Source: Actinomycetes bacterium (GTDB lineage Bacteria; Actinomycetota; Actinomycetes; Mycobacteriales; Mycobacteriaceae). From it: 64,000 nt of DNA. The stretch covers positions 1-64,000 of the forward strand of contig JAEYMI010000022.1 in NCBI GenBank assembly GCA_023461275.1, given 5' to 3'. The position numbers were made by a program, and so were the translations under genes. Below are positions 45,054 to 56,569 of this stretch, in pieces. The notes beneath the pieces are model-generated. The model saw nothing but the letters and a program-made list of their open reading frames with translations. It was not told the origin of the DNA and did no database searches. Positions within the stretch are counted from its first letter, which is position 1. Every line of letters begins with the position of its first letter.

Positions 45054-46105
45054 GGTTCTTCGATCCGCTCACCGCGCCCGTCGACCCGGTGACGGCACTC
45101 ACGCGGATCGCCTGGCTGCTCGAACGTGACCGCCAGAGCAGCTATCGTGTCGAAGCATTCCGGAAGGCGGCACGCGCAGCGGCGGAGATCGGTTCCGACG
45201 AGCTCACGCGTCGCGCGGAGAACGGTTCACTCACCGAGATCTCCGGCATCGGCAAAACCACCGCGACGGTGATCGTCGAATCGATTGCCGGTGAACTACC
45301 CGAATACCTTGCTTCACTGCAGAATTCGACGCCAGACCCGCCGACGGGTACGGCCGCCGCACTCTACCAAGCCATCGTCGGCGACCTGCACGCACACACC
45401 GAGTGGAGCGACGGCGGATCGACCATCGACGAGTTGGCCGATGCGGCAACAGCTCACGGACAACAATGGCTGACCATCACCGATCATTCACCGCGCCTGA
45501 CCGTCGCCAACGGACTCTCACCGGCGCGCCTGTCCCGACAGATCGACGCCATCGCCGCATACAATGCCGAGCACAACTCGGGCTGCCGGATCCTGACCGG
45601 CATCGAAGTCGACATCCTCGACGACGGCACCCTCGACCAGTCCGACGAGATGCTCACCCAACTCGACATCGTCACCGCCTCAATACATTCCAAGCTCGCG
45701 ATGGACCACGCACCGATGACCAAGCGGATGGTCGCCGCAGCGAGCAACCCGCGGGTGAACGTCCTCGGGCACTGCACCGGACGTCGGGTGGAGGGCGGGC
45801 GGCCACGCAAGCAATCGACCTTCGACGCCGAAGCGGTCTTCACCGCCTGCCGCGACCACCACACCGCCGTGGAGATCAACTCGCGCCCCGAGCGTCGTGA
45901 CCCGCCCGACGAACTGATCGAGCTCGCCCGCGACCTCGGCTGCCTGTTCGCCATCGATTCCGACGCGCACGCCCCCGGACAACTCGACTTCAAGGTGCTC
46001 GGCGCCGGGCGTGCCGCCCGGCTGGGCATCACCGCCGACCGCATCGTCACCACCTGGCCGGCCGACGACGTGCTCGCCTGGGCCGCAGGCGGCGCACGCG
46101 TCTGA
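45050..46105 (+). CDS. PHP-domain phosphoesterase with helix-hairpin-helix (PolX-like)
   Basis: 351 residues. The N-terminal 90 residues form a helix-hairpin-helix region (ISGIGKTTATVIVE), followed by the PHP metal-binding domain: GDLHAHTEWSDG, TITDHSPRL, GIEVDIL, ASIHS, LGHCTGR, EINSRPER and IDSDAH supply the His/Asp/Glu ligands. It corresponds to the C-terminal PHP plus an N-terminal piece of PolX, without the polymerase domain. Probably a metal-dependent nuclease or phosphatase. Confidence 0.85.
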   Translation: MRFFDPLTAPVDPVTALTRIAWLLERDRQSSYRVEAFRKAARAAAEIGSDELTRRAENGSLTEISGIGKTTATVIVESIAGELPEYLASLQNSTPDPPTGTAAALYQAIVGDLHAHTEWSDGGSTIDELADAATAHGQQWLTITDHSPRLTVANGLSPARLSRQIDAIAAYNAEHNSGCRILTGIEVDILDDGTLDQSDEMLTQLDIVTASIHSKLAMDHAPMTKRMVAAASNPRVNVLGHCTGRRVEGGRPRKQSTFDAEAVFTACRDHHTAVEINSRPERRDPPDELIELARDLGCLFAIDSDAHAPGQLDFKVLGAGRAARLGITADRIVTTWPADDVLAWAAGGARV

Positions 46106-46251
46106 TTCGACACGTGGCTGATTCGACGCCGTTGTTGATTCGACGCGACGGCAGCGCAGTCACCTCGTACAGTCGTCGCAGCAGGTCCCGGGCGGATCAG
46201 GCTACGGGCGGACCAGGGCACGGGCAGATCAGCGGACGGCCGAATCAGGGT

Positions 46252-48069
46252 ATGGCGAGGAAGCGAACGGTGGACGGACACGTAATCGTATGTGGGTTCT
46301 CCGGCATCGGCATGCGCGTCATCGAGCAACTCGTCGGGTCGTCCGAGCGCGTTGTTCTCGTGGTGCGCTCGGTTGACCGGGCTCTGGAATCGGCGCTGCG
46401 CCGGTGGAACATCGAGCATCATGCCGCGGTGGTCGGTATCGAGGCGGCACTCGTCGACGCCGGAATCGCCACCGCGCAATCGGTGGTGTGCGTCGAAGAT
46501 GACGAACTGTGGAATCTGGAGGCCGCACTGGTCGCCGGGAAACTGCGGCCCGACGTCCGAGTGATCACCCAGATGGCCAATGCCACCGTGCGAGGCGCGC
46601 TGTCCGACGGGGCGGTCCCCGGCTCGACCCTCGACATCGCCGACCTCGCCGCACCGTCGGTGATCGAGACGTGTCTGGGAAATCCCTTGTACAACATCGA
46701 GATCGATGGCGTGCAGTTCGCCACGGCACAGTTGCGCGTCGACCGGAACGCCACGCTGCGTGAGCTATACGGCGATCTGGCGCCCATCGCAGTCAGCGTC
46801 GGCGCCGGAGACAACGGCGGAAACGACGGCAGAAGCGACGGCGGAGGCCCGCAATTGCACGCCTGCCCGGGGCGCGATCTGCCCGTCGAACCCGGCGATG
46901 TGGCCACCATGTTCGGCACGCCCGAACAGCTTGCGGCGCATACGGACTCGTTCGAGTCAGCCGGCCCGGCCGCAGTGACCCCGACGACGGTCCGGCCCGG
47001 TCCGATGCGACGTGCCCGGCTGGCGGTGCGCGCCTTTGTGGAGGACGCCAATCCGAACTTCTTCCGGATGCTCGGATTTCTGTTGTGCCTGTTGACGTTA
47101 TCGACGTTCATCCTGTGGCTCGGATACCAGAAGCCGGGTATGTCGGTCCTCGACGCCATCTACTTCAGCACCGAGACGGTGGCCACCGTCGGCTACGGCG
47201 ACTTCAACTTCGCCACCCAGCCGACGTGGCTGCGCATCTGGTCGATCCTGCTCATGTTCGCCGGATTGACGACCACCGCCATGATCATGGCGTTCCTCGC
47301 CGAACTGCTGGTCTCCCGGCGCCTGTCGCAATCGATGGGACGTCGTCGGGCGCAACACATGTCAGGTCATGTCGTGGTGATCGGCTTGGGCGCGTTCGGG
47401 ATTCGGGTGGCCCGCGAGTTGGTGGAGCGTGGCCGCGAGGTGGTGATCGTCGAACGTAGCGACCATGATCGATACCTCTCGGCGGCGAGCGCACTGGGCA
47501 TTCCCATCGTTTTCGGTGACGCCACCCTCCCCGACACCCTGCTCGACGCCGGCGTCGAGAGGGCGTCGAGTGTGGCCGTGCTGACCAGCAACGACATGGT
47601 CAATGTGGAGATCGGCATCACCGCGCGCGGCATCCTCGGCGACAAATGGCTCGACACCGCCGATCGGCACGGCGTGCCGGTGGTGATGCGGGTCTTCGAC
47701 CGGACACTCGCCGTCGCGGTCACCGAGCGGTTCGGCTTCCGCAACGTGCGGTCCACCGCCGAACTGGCCGCCCCGTGGTTCATCGGCGCCGCACTCGGCA
47801 TCGAGGTGCTGGGCACGCTCTCGGTGCGGTCGCGGTCGTTCATGATCGGACAGCTCCCCATCCGCGCCGGCGGCGGCCTGGAAGGTGTTGCCATGCATCA
47901 ACTCTCGGCGCACACCCGGGTGGTGGCGATCAAGAGATCCGACGGCGCGCTGGAGTATCCACCACGACGCGGCACCAGCTTCGCCGCCGGCGACCGCGCC
48001 TACCTGATGGGCCCCTACGAGGAACTGCTGTCGGTGCTCGAACAGCAGCGACGCGGCGCACAGACCTGA
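46252..48069 (+). CDS. Potassium channel with two RCK (TrkA-N) domains
   Basis: 605 residues from ATG 46252; a GTG at 46114 in frame would add a low-complexity basic stretch. An N-terminal RCK domain (DGHVIVCGFSGIGMRV), a two-helix pore with selectivity filter TVATVGYGDF, and a second RCK domain (HVVVIGLGAFGIRVARELV) with a C-terminal TrkA-C-like part. RCK domains bind NAD(H) or nucleotides and gate the pore. With KdpFABC it forms a second K+ route in this window. A long-stem terminator follows. Confidence 0.85.
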   Translation: MARKRTVDGHVIVCGFSGIGMRVIEQLVGSSERVVLVVRSVDRALESALRRWNIEHHAAVVGIEAALVDAGIATAQSVVCVEDDELWNLEAALVAGKLRPDVRVITQMANATVRGALSDGAVPGSTLDIADLAAPSVIETCLGNPLYNIEIDGVQFATAQLRVDRNATLRELYGDLAPIAVSVGAGDNGGNDGRSDGGGPQLHACPGRDLPVEPGDVATMFGTPEQLAAHTDSFESAGPAAVTPTTVRPGPMRRARLAVRAFVEDANPNFFRMLGFLLCLLTLSTFILWLGYQKPGMSVLDAIYFSTETVATVGYGDFNFATQPTWLRIWSILLMFAGLTTTAMIMAFLAELLVSRRLSQSMGRRRAQHMSGHVVVIGLGAFGIRVARELVERGREVVIVERSDHDRYLSAASALGIPIVFGDATLPDTLLDAGVERASSVAVLTSNDMVNVEIGITARGILGDKWLDTADRHGVPVVMRVFDRTLAVAVTERFGFRNVRSTAELAAPWFIGAALGIEVLGTLSVRSRSFMIGQLPIRAGGGLEGVAMHQLSAHTRVVAIKRSDGALEYPPRRGTSFAAGDRAYLMGPYEELLSVLEQQRRGAQT

Positions 48070-48075
48070 CCACAA

Positions 48076-48127
48076 CGAACCGTGGGATGCACCGGGCCCG
48101 AAATTGTCCGCCTGGTCCCACGGTTCG
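48076..48127. terminator. Convergent-gene hairpin
   Basis: CGAACCGTGGGA (48076-48087) and TCCCACGGTTCG (48116-48127) form a perfect 12-bp stem with a 28-base loop, filling the gap between two convergent genes. Confidence 0.6.
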
Positions 48128-48128
48128 G

Positions 48129-49061
48129 CTATGAGCCGGCCGCTGAGACCCGCTCATGGACCGCGTCGACGGCTTCGGTGAACGGCGGGATGAACCATTC
48201 GGCTCCGATCACACAGCACGCGTGACCGCCGTCGACCTCGAAGCGCCGAGCACCGGGGATTCCGTCGACCAGTAGTTGCTGCCGCGTGGGTTCCACCACC
48301 CGATCCTTGACCGAGACGACGACCGACGTCGGTACGTCGATCTCACCCAACCAGTCGCGGGAATCGAAGTCGCCCAAGCCGTCACCGAAGTCACCCATGT
48401 GTGACAGCGGCGTTGAAAAGAACTGCCGCAGAGCCCATACCGCGGTCCGCGAGGTGGGTTCGTCGATCTTCTTCGAGCCCGGCAGTGGCAATCGGTCCAG
48501 CTTGCGCATCAGGGCGCCGGTGCGATGTGCCTGTGCGCGGTGTTCGGGGTTGTTCGTCGAAAAGTACGGCCCGGTGGAACACAGCACGAGCCCGTCGACC
48601 CGCTCGGGATGCCGACGCCAGATCAACTGGGCGATGCCGCCGCCCATGGAGAATCCGGCGGCGGTGAAACTGTCGATGCCGAGTACATCGGCCAGCGCGA
48701 CGACGTCGTCGGCGCAGTCGTCGAGGCTGAAGCTCTCCGATTGAATTCCCCGCCCATGCCAGCGCTGATCCATGGTGATCACCCGGTAGTGCTGGTTGAG
48801 TACGGGGATCGTCGGATACCAGCAGAGCAGTCCGGTGGTGAGCACCGAATGCAGCAGGAACACCACCGGTGCATCTCGGGGCCCGGAGTCGGTCACGAAT
48901 GTCGTACCGCGCCCGTGCAATTCGACCATCGACCCTGACGGGAGGTCTCGCACCGGATACGGACGGATCAGGTGTCGGAAGCCGCGGCGCACAGTGCCGA
49001 CGGCGGAACGGACCCGGATACTCACATCGTCGAGGTTACGCGCCGACGCGTCGGCGTACAC
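48129..49061 (-). CDS. Alpha/beta hydrolase
   Basis: 310 residues (GTG at 49061; a GTG at 49025 is possible and would remove 12 residues). HSVLTTG oxyanion region, nucleophile elbow GFSMGG, and the C-terminal Asp and His (VKDRVV, DGGHACC). Substrate unknown; the family in actinomycetes includes esterases and lipases. Divergent from the decarboxylase-like gene. Confidence 0.85.
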   Translation of the reverse strand: MYADASARNLDDVSIRVRSAVGTVRRGFRHLIRPYPVRDLPSGSMVELHGRGTTFVTDSGPRDAPVVFLLHSVLTTGLLCWYPTIPVLNQHYRVITMDQRWHGRGIQSESFSLDDCADDVVALADVLGIDSFTAAGFSMGGGIAQLIWRRHPERVDGLVLCSTGPYFSTNNPEHRAQAHRTGALMRKLDRLPLPGSKKIDEPTSRTAVWALRQFFSTPLSHMGDFGDGLGDFDSRDWLGEIDVPTSVVVSVKDRVVEPTRQQLLVDGIPGARRFEVDGGHACCVIGAEWFIPPFTEAVDAVHERVSAAGS

Positions 49062-49097
49062 GGCTCACCGGTGAGACATGATCTACGATTCGTCCAA

Positions 49098-49868
49098 ATG
49101 AGTACGCCCTATCCCGTCCCACGCTGGCCAGAGGTTTCGTCCGCGGTTCCCGAAGGCACCGCAACCCCCGAAATGATCTCGGCGACAACGGATACCGGCA
49201 GTCCGGCCCCGTGGCTCATCGAAGGCCACGGGGTGGCCTGGATCGCGCGCGCCTCCCGATCCGACGTCGACCTGCTGCCCGCCGAACTCCGGTCCGGCGC
49301 ACTGCCGGTGGCCCGCGTGGCGATGGCGGTGCGTTACGCGAGCACCCCGGTCGGTCCGTACAACGAGCTCGGCTGCGGACTCGCCTGCCTTCGACGCGAT
49401 GGCGCCTGGCTGCACATCCCGTTCCTGCCCGTCGACTCAGCAGCCACCATGCGCGGCGGCCGGGAGAACTGGGCGCTGCCCAAGACGCTGGCGACCTTCA
49501 CCGGCGATCCCGAGCCCGAGTCGTCGTTCCGGCTGGCCGGCGACCACCCGCAGCCATGGTCGGTGAGCCTCGACATCTCGCGTCGAAGGGGTTCGGTGCC
49601 GCTGGGGGTTCCCGGGCCGCTCAAGTGGCTGCCGGCGTTCGGATTGACGTCGTTGCTGGGCATCGAACAGGTCACGCCGGACGGTCGGCGACTGCGGGCC
49701 GGCTTCGACAACCCGTTCGCGCCGTCGGTCCAGGTGGGCTCCGCCGGAGTGGACGTCGAGGTCGACGGCAGCCCTGAGCTGCGACGATTACTTCCCGACG
49801 GCCATCATCGGGGCGTGGCGATGACCTACCGCGGGGTGCACCTCGCCGCGGCCCGCGTCGATCGCTGA
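49098..49868 (+). CDS. Acetoacetate decarboxylase-family protein
   Basis: 256 residues from ATG 49098. VARVAMAVRYASTPVGPYNELGCGL and FLPVDSAATMRGGRENWALPKTLATF match the acetoacetate-decarboxylase-like fold. In the true enzyme a Lys pair forms the Schiff base; here only one Lys (in LPKTLA) is in the region, so the reaction may differ. Confidence 0.7.
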   Translation: MSTPYPVPRWPEVSSAVPEGTATPEMISATTDTGSPAPWLIEGHGVAWIARASRSDVDLLPAELRSGALPVARVAMAVRYASTPVGPYNELGCGLACLRRDGAWLHIPFLPVDSAATMRGGRENWALPKTLATFTGDPEPESSFRLAGDHPQPWSVSLDISRRRGSVPLGVPGPLKWLPAFGLTSLLGIEQVTPDGRRLRAGFDNPFAPSVQVGSAGVDVEVDGSPELRRLLPDGHHRGVAMTYRGVHLAAARVDR

Positions 49869-49943
49869 GACCCCCACCCGGAGCCGTTTGCGGGTTCGAC
49901 CCGCTTTTGGGGTCTGAGACGTCCGGGGTGGTCGTGAGCTTGG

Positions 49944-50018
49944 CACAACCTCGGTAGGACCGGCGGTCGGTGTCGATAATCGACGCGACGATCCGCAGGC
50001 ACCGAGGCTGTGTCACGC
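49944..50018. repeat. 75-bp imperfect palindrome, copy 1
   Basis: CACAACCTCGGT at the left end, ATAATCGACGCGAC in the centre and CACCGAGGCTGTGTCACGC at the right end, at the same offsets as the copy at 56430-56504. The ends are inverted repeats of each other. The stretch 49869-50120 holds no gene. Confidence 0.8.
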
Positions 50019-50120
50019 AATCTCGTCGTCGACGACGGCTGCACGCGCGAACGCGGGGTGAGCTTCCGGTCCCGGGGTGAACTCGCAGGCGCGGGCTGGG
50101 TACCGGGGCGAGTAACGGGG

Positions 50121-50498
50121 TCAGGCCAGCGTACGAACCCGGTACTTGAGCGTGCCGGTCAGCACGTGCCCGTCGACGGCACGGGCGCGGTAGCGGACGG
50201 TGAACCAGCCCGGGGGCGTCTTGGTGCTCAGTCCGGCGAGCACGCTACGACCTGAGAACCGCACCTTGCCCTGCCGGATCGACCGCTGGGCGGCGTCGGT
50301 GACGCTGACGGTGACCGCCGCGGGCCGGGCGGCGAAGGTCAGGGTGATGTGGTCGGGTGCGGCGTGCAGCACGCTGGCGTTGCGCGGATCCGAACGCACC
50401 AGCTGCGAATGCGCGGTCGCCGGCGCCGCACACCACGCGGTCACGGCCAGCAATACAGTGCAGATGGCCGCGGTCAACCCGGTTCGACGACGCGCCAT
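50121..50498 (-). CDS. CopC-domain copper-binding protein
   Basis: 125 residues from ATG 50498. Signal peptide ending PATA with mature protein beginning HSQLVRSDP: the N-terminal His of CopC is a copper ligand, and DGHVLTG carries the second conserved His. A small periplasmic beta-barrel. No CopD membrane partner is adjacent, and no C-terminal membrane anchor is present. Confidence 0.8.
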   Translation of the reverse strand: MARRRTGLTAAICTVLLAVTAWCAAPATAHSQLVRSDPRNASVLHAAPDHITLTFAARPAAVTVSVTDAAQRSIRQGKVRFSGRSVLAGLSTKTPPGWFTVRYRARAVDGHVLTGTLKYRVRTLA

Positions 50499-50580
50499 GT
50501 CCGGTGAGCCTCCCTCTTGTGCCACGTGCGGATTCCCCGGTCGGGTCCGGCTCGGGCGTGGCGGTGAAACAATAGCTCAC

Positions 50581-51441
50581 ATGTCATCGTCGACGGCCAC
50601 TCACAGCATCGAGATCCGCGAGATGTCCGCGCCGGCCGACCTCGCCCGTCTCGTCGGAGTGTTCGACGACGTGTGGCGCCCGGACCCCACCAACCCTCCG
50701 GCCAGCACCGACATGCTGCGCGCCCTGGCCCACGCCGGCAACTACGTGGTGGGGGCCTTCGTCGAGGGTCGGCTCGCCGGCGGCAGCGTCGGATTCTTCG
50801 CGGCGCCGGCCGGTGAGGTGCTGCACAGTCACATGACCGGGGTCTCGCACCTCGGCCGCGGACTCGGTCTCGGCCATGCGATGAAGATGCATCAGCGCGA
50901 CTGGGCGATCGCGCGCGGTCTGACGGCCATCACGTGGACCTTCGATCCGCTCGTCGCACGCAACGCCTACTTCAATCTCACCAAACTCGGCGCGGCACCG
51001 GTCGAATACCACCGCGACTTCTACGGGGTGATCGGCGACCAACTGGCCGGCGAGGACGAGACCGATCGACTCCTGCTGCGCTGGGCGCTGACCGAGGCCA
51101 CCCTGGAACCCGACACCTCCCGCAGCGCAACCCAATTCGTCGACGACGGAGCGATCCTCGCCATCGACGACACCGATCCCGATCACCCGGTTGCCGTCAC
51201 CGACCCACTCCCCGATCACGCGACGGTGGTGGTCCCGGTGCCTCCCGATATCGAGTTGCTGCGTCGGGAAACCCCGGAGGTGGCAACGCGATGGCGACGG
51301 GCATCGGCCGGGGTGTTCGCCCAGCTCGCTATGCCCGACAAGACCAGGCCGACGGCATTCTTGCGTTCCGGCCATTACGTTTTCGGCCCGGCTGTGCTGA
51401 ATCACCGGTCGGGACTGAATCACCAAGCCGGTCAACGATGA
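50581..51441 (+). CDS. GNAT-family acyltransferase paired with an OSBS/NSAR gene
   Basis: 286 residues from ATG 50581. GNAT core with GVSHLGRGLGLGHAMKMHQRDWA (the acetyl-CoA-binding loop) and TWTFDPLVARNAYFNLTKLGA. It belongs to the group of GNATs commonly placed beside enolase-superfamily genes. Its stop overlaps the start of the next gene. Known relatives in such pairs are N-succinyltransferases of amino acids; that activity is inferred here. Confidence 0.8.
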   Translation: MSSSTATHSIEIREMSAPADLARLVGVFDDVWRPDPTNPPASTDMLRALAHAGNYVVGAFVEGRLAGGSVGFFAAPAGEVLHSHMTGVSHLGRGLGLGHAMKMHQRDWAIARGLTAITWTFDPLVARNAYFNLTKLGAAPVEYHRDFYGVIGDQLAGEDETDRLLLRWALTEATLEPDTSRSATQFVDDGAILAIDDTDPDHPVAVTDPLPDHATVVVPVPPDIELLRRETPEVATRWRRASAGVFAQLAMPDKTRPTAFLRSGHYVFGPAVLNHRSGLNHQAGQR

Positions 51442-52553
51442 GCGTCCGGATCGAGGGCGTCGAACTACGGCGCGTCGAATTGCCTCTCGCGGCTCCGTTT
51501 CGCACATCGTTCGGAATTGAACACTCGCGCAACGCCTTACTCGTCCGGGTGGTCACCCCCGATGCCGAGGGCTGGGGTGAATGCGTGACGATCGACGAGC
51601 CGATCTATTCCGAGGAGTACACCGACGGCGCGATCGATGTGCTGCGTCGATTCCTGGTGCCACCGGTGTGTGATGCCGACGAGATCACCGCATCGGCTGT
51701 CAGCCGTCGGCTCGCCCATATCAAGGGTCACCGAATGGCCAAGGGCGCGTTGGAGGCAGCTGTTCTCGATGCCGAAACCCGAATAGCCGGAATATCACTG
51801 GCGGAGCGTCTCGGCGGAACCTTGCCGCGGGTGCGGGTCGGGGTGTCGGTCGGGATCGGCGACTCGATCCCCGAACTTCTCGACGAGGTGGCCGCCCATC
51901 TCGAGAGTGGTTATGGCCGAATCAAACTGAAGATCGAACCCGGCTGGGACATCGAACCGGTGCGGGCGGTGCGGGAACGCTTCGGTGATCAGCTACTACT
52001 GCAGGTCGACGCCAACACGGCCTACGGACCCACCGATCTGCGGCACCTCACCCGACTCGACGACTTCGACCTGCTCCTGATCGAGCAGCCATTCGACGAA
52101 GAAGACCTGGCCACTCACGTTCGGCTGCAACAGATGTCGTCGACGCCGATCTGCCTCGACGAATCGATCACGTCGGCCCGCGCCGCCGCCGACGCCATCC
52201 GGCTGGGCGCCTGCGAGATCGTGAACATCAAACCCGGCCGGGTGGGTGGCTATCTCGAGGCCGCACGCATCCACGATGTCTGTGTGGCACATGGCATTCC
52301 GGTGTGGTGCGGCGGAATGCTCGAAACCGGCATCGGGCGGGCGGCCAACCTCGCGCTCGCGTCGATGCCGGGATTCACGCTCCCCGGCGACATCTCGTCG
52401 ACCTCCCGGTACTTCCACCGCGACATCACACCGGAGTTCACCGCGGTCGACGGCGTGATGACGGTACCGACCGGCCCCGGCATCGGGGTGAGTCCGCTCG
52501 ACGACGCCCTCGCCGAACTCACAACATGGAGCGAGTGGCTCGTCGGGCCGTAG
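51438..52553 (+). CDS. Enolase-superfamily o-succinylbenzoate synthase / N-succinylamino acid racemase
   Basis: 371 residues. Muconate-lactonising subgroup: catalytic Lys in IKLKIEPGW, metal ligands in VDAN, IEQPFDEED and CLDES, second Lys in NIKPGRVGG. The family includes MenC (menaquinone synthesis) and NSAR racemases, which can be the same protein. The coupled GNAT gene and the lack of other men genes favour NSAR, acting with the GNAT in amino acid inversion; both remain possible. Confidence 0.85.
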   Translation: MSVRIEGVELRRVELPLAAPFRTSFGIEHSRNALLVRVVTPDAEGWGECVTIDEPIYSEEYTDGAIDVLRRFLVPPVCDADEITASAVSRRLAHIKGHRMAKGALEAAVLDAETRIAGISLAERLGGTLPRVRVGVSVGIGDSIPELLDEVAAHLESGYGRIKLKIEPGWDIEPVRAVRERFGDQLLLQVDANTAYGPTDLRHLTRLDDFDLLLIEQPFDEEDLATHVRLQQMSSTPICLDESITSARAAADAIRLGACEIVNIKPGRVGGYLEAARIHDVCVAHGIPVWCGGMLETGIGRAANLALASMPGFTLPGDISSTSRYFHRDITPEFTAVDGVMTVPTGPGIGVSPLDDALAELTTWSEWLVGP

Positions 52554-52746
52554 GAGGCTGCGGGGCCGGGCGATGAACCACAGCCGGGCCCTCGGTGCCA
52601 TCGGCCCGGTGCCACCTGCTCGGTGCCATCCGCTCGCTGTCATTCGATCGGGTCATTCGTTCGGGAACACATCGAAGGACCCATGCCCCTGGCCGGTCCG
52701 GCGTGCTCTAATGATGCGATTCGATCGCTCATCCGGGGGGGTAGCA

Positions 52747-53139
52747 ATGAGTTTCGTCAGGTCCAGACTCGCGCGTCGCACGTTGACGATCCTGTTCGCG
52801 AGCGCCTTCGGCGTGCTGGCAGTCGCGACTCCCGCCCATGCGACGCCGCCCAACCACTTCGGTGCCATGGCGATCAGTTTCTCGACCGGCAGCGTGGGCT
52901 CGGCGGTCAACTACTACACCACCCATGAGGCGCAACTGGCCGCGATGGCACGCTGCGGCGTCGCAGACTGCCAGTGGGTGGTCACGATGGACCGCAACTG
53001 CGGCTCGGTCGCGCAGCAGCCACTGACCGACCACTGGGGCTGGGCGTACGGCCCCGACCGCAACCGCGCCCGCGTGTCCGCGCGCAACGCCGCCGGCTGG
53101 TTCGCCTACGACGTGCTCTCGGCCTGCACCGCTAGGTAG
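52747..53139 (+). CDS. Secreted DUF4189 protein
   Basis: 130 residues from ATG 52747. Signal peptide to TPAHA, then HFGAMAISFSTGSVGSAVNYYTTHEAQ and CGVADCQWVVTMDRNCGSVAQ with paired Cys, the DUF4189 pattern common in mycolata. Function unknown. Confidence 0.8.
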   Translation: MSFVRSRLARRTLTILFASAFGVLAVATPAHATPPNHFGAMAISFSTGSVGSAVNYYTTHEAQLAAMARCGVADCQWVVTMDRNCGSVAQQPLTDHWGWAYGPDRNRARVSARNAAGWFAYDVLSACTAR

Positions 53140-53210
53140 CGCCGCCGACACCGACACACCCCGTCACCGGGGGCGTGTCACCACGCGCCGGGCGCGCGTG
53201 ATCGTATGGA

Positions 53211-54269
53211 TTGATGACCACCGTCGAGGTAACCGGACATCGCCAGCGTGAGGCGTGGGCGAACAAGGTCCTGCCGCCGGTCGAAGAGGTCCGCCCGGGC
53301 CTCTGGTCGATCCCGGTCACGATGCCCGCCAACCCGCTGCGCTACATCCTGGTCTACGCGCTGGCCCTGCCCGACGGCCTCGCCCTGATCGACACCGGCT
53401 GGAACACCGACGAGGGCTGGCAGATGCTCGTCGACGGCATCCACACCACCGGTCACGACGTCTCCGACGTCCGGCACGTGTCGATCACCCATCTGCACCC
53501 AGACCATTTCGGGCTGGTGCCGCGACTACTGGAACACGCCGACCCGGTGCTCGCGATGCACCGCAACGATGCCCGTCACCTGCGGTTTCACGACGATGAC
53601 GAGGTACGACGCCAGGTCGCCGCCACACGGCAATCGCTCGCGAAGCTCGGCGCGCCGACTGAGGGCGCCGAGGTGGGCCTCGGACAGTTCGTGCGCCTGC
53701 CACAAGGTCGCAGCTTCGACGTCGAACTCGATGACGGCGACCCGCTGGGCCTGGACGGATGGAACCTGCGTGCGGTCTGGACACCCGGGCACACCGCAGG
53801 TCACCTCTGCTTTCTCGACGAGGATGCCGGCTTCGTGTTCACCGGCGATCATCTGCTGCCGCGCATCAGCCCGAACGTCTCGACCAACGCGTTCCAGTCC
53901 GGGAGCCCGCTCGCGCAGTACCTGATCTCGCTGGCCAACACCGAGCATCTGCCCGACGTCGAAGCGTTGCCGTCGCACGAGTACCGCTTTCGTGGGCTGG
54001 CCGATCGCGCGTCGGACCTGCTCGGCCATCACCAGGCCCGGCTCGACGAGATCGAGGCGGCCGTGCGCGCCGAGCCCGAGACCACCGCGTGGGACATCAC
54101 CCGGTCGGTGACCTGGTCGCGGCCGTTCTCCGACCTGTCGGTGATGCTCAGCCGGATGGCGTTGCACGAGACGCACGCCCACCTCGTCGTCCTGGCCGAG
54201 CGAGGCATCCTCACCGCCCACGACGGCGTGCCGGAGCGGTGGACGGTCCGGACCGACCCCACCGGGTAA
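53211..54269 (+). CDS. MBL-fold metallohydrolase
   Basis: 352 residues. THLHPDHFG (HxHxDH), PGHTAGHL and FTGDHLL give the two-metal site. A C-terminal winged-helix-like tail (about 270-350) places it with metallo-hydrolases such as LACTB2-like or thioesterase-type enzymes. Substrate not predicted. It ends 12 bases before nadE. Confidence 0.85.
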   Translation: MMTTVEVTGHRQREAWANKVLPPVEEVRPGLWSIPVTMPANPLRYILVYALALPDGLALIDTGWNTDEGWQMLVDGIHTTGHDVSDVRHVSITHLHPDHFGLVPRLLEHADPVLAMHRNDARHLRFHDDDEVRRQVAATRQSLAKLGAPTEGAEVGLGQFVRLPQGRSFDVELDDGDPLGLDGWNLRAVWTPGHTAGHLCFLDEDAGFVFTGDHLLPRISPNVSTNAFQSGSPLAQYLISLANTEHLPDVEALPSHEYRFRGLADRASDLLGHHQARLDEIEAAVRAEPETTAWDITRSVTWSRPFSDLSVMLSRMALHETHAHLVVLAERGILTAHDGVPERWTVRTDPTG

Positions 54270-54281
54270 TAGGCTGATGGG

Positions 54282-56303
<2,022 letters not shown>

Positions 56304-56429
56304 TTTCGCGCGATCGAACGGGGCCCCTGACGCGTTCGCTCCCGATGTAGTCGTTCGCGCGTGATGCATCAATCGCGAACGAACAGATCGCGAGCGAACA
56401 CAAGAACCACTCGGTCAACACGAACCCGA

Positions 56430-56504
56430 CACAACCTCGGTGCCACAGCAATACCGAGTCAATAATCGACGCGACACCGCTCTCCCACCGAGGCTGTGTC
56501 ACGC
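56430..56504. repeat. 75-bp imperfect palindrome, copy 2
   Basis: Same length as the copy at 49944-50018, with conserved ends and centre and a diverged remainder; ends CACAACCTCGGT and CACCGAGGCTGTGTCACGC. Confidence 0.8.
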
Positions 56505-56569
56505 CCTAGAAAGAAACCGACGGCGGCTCGTGCCCGACGAGCGAGGTGAGCGCTATCGACGAGAACCTG

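Noticed and set aside
46114..46251. Longer start of the K+ channel
   Set aside because: The added residues are low-complexity and basic with GC-rich repeats; ATG 46252 lies directly before the RCK domain. Not excluded.
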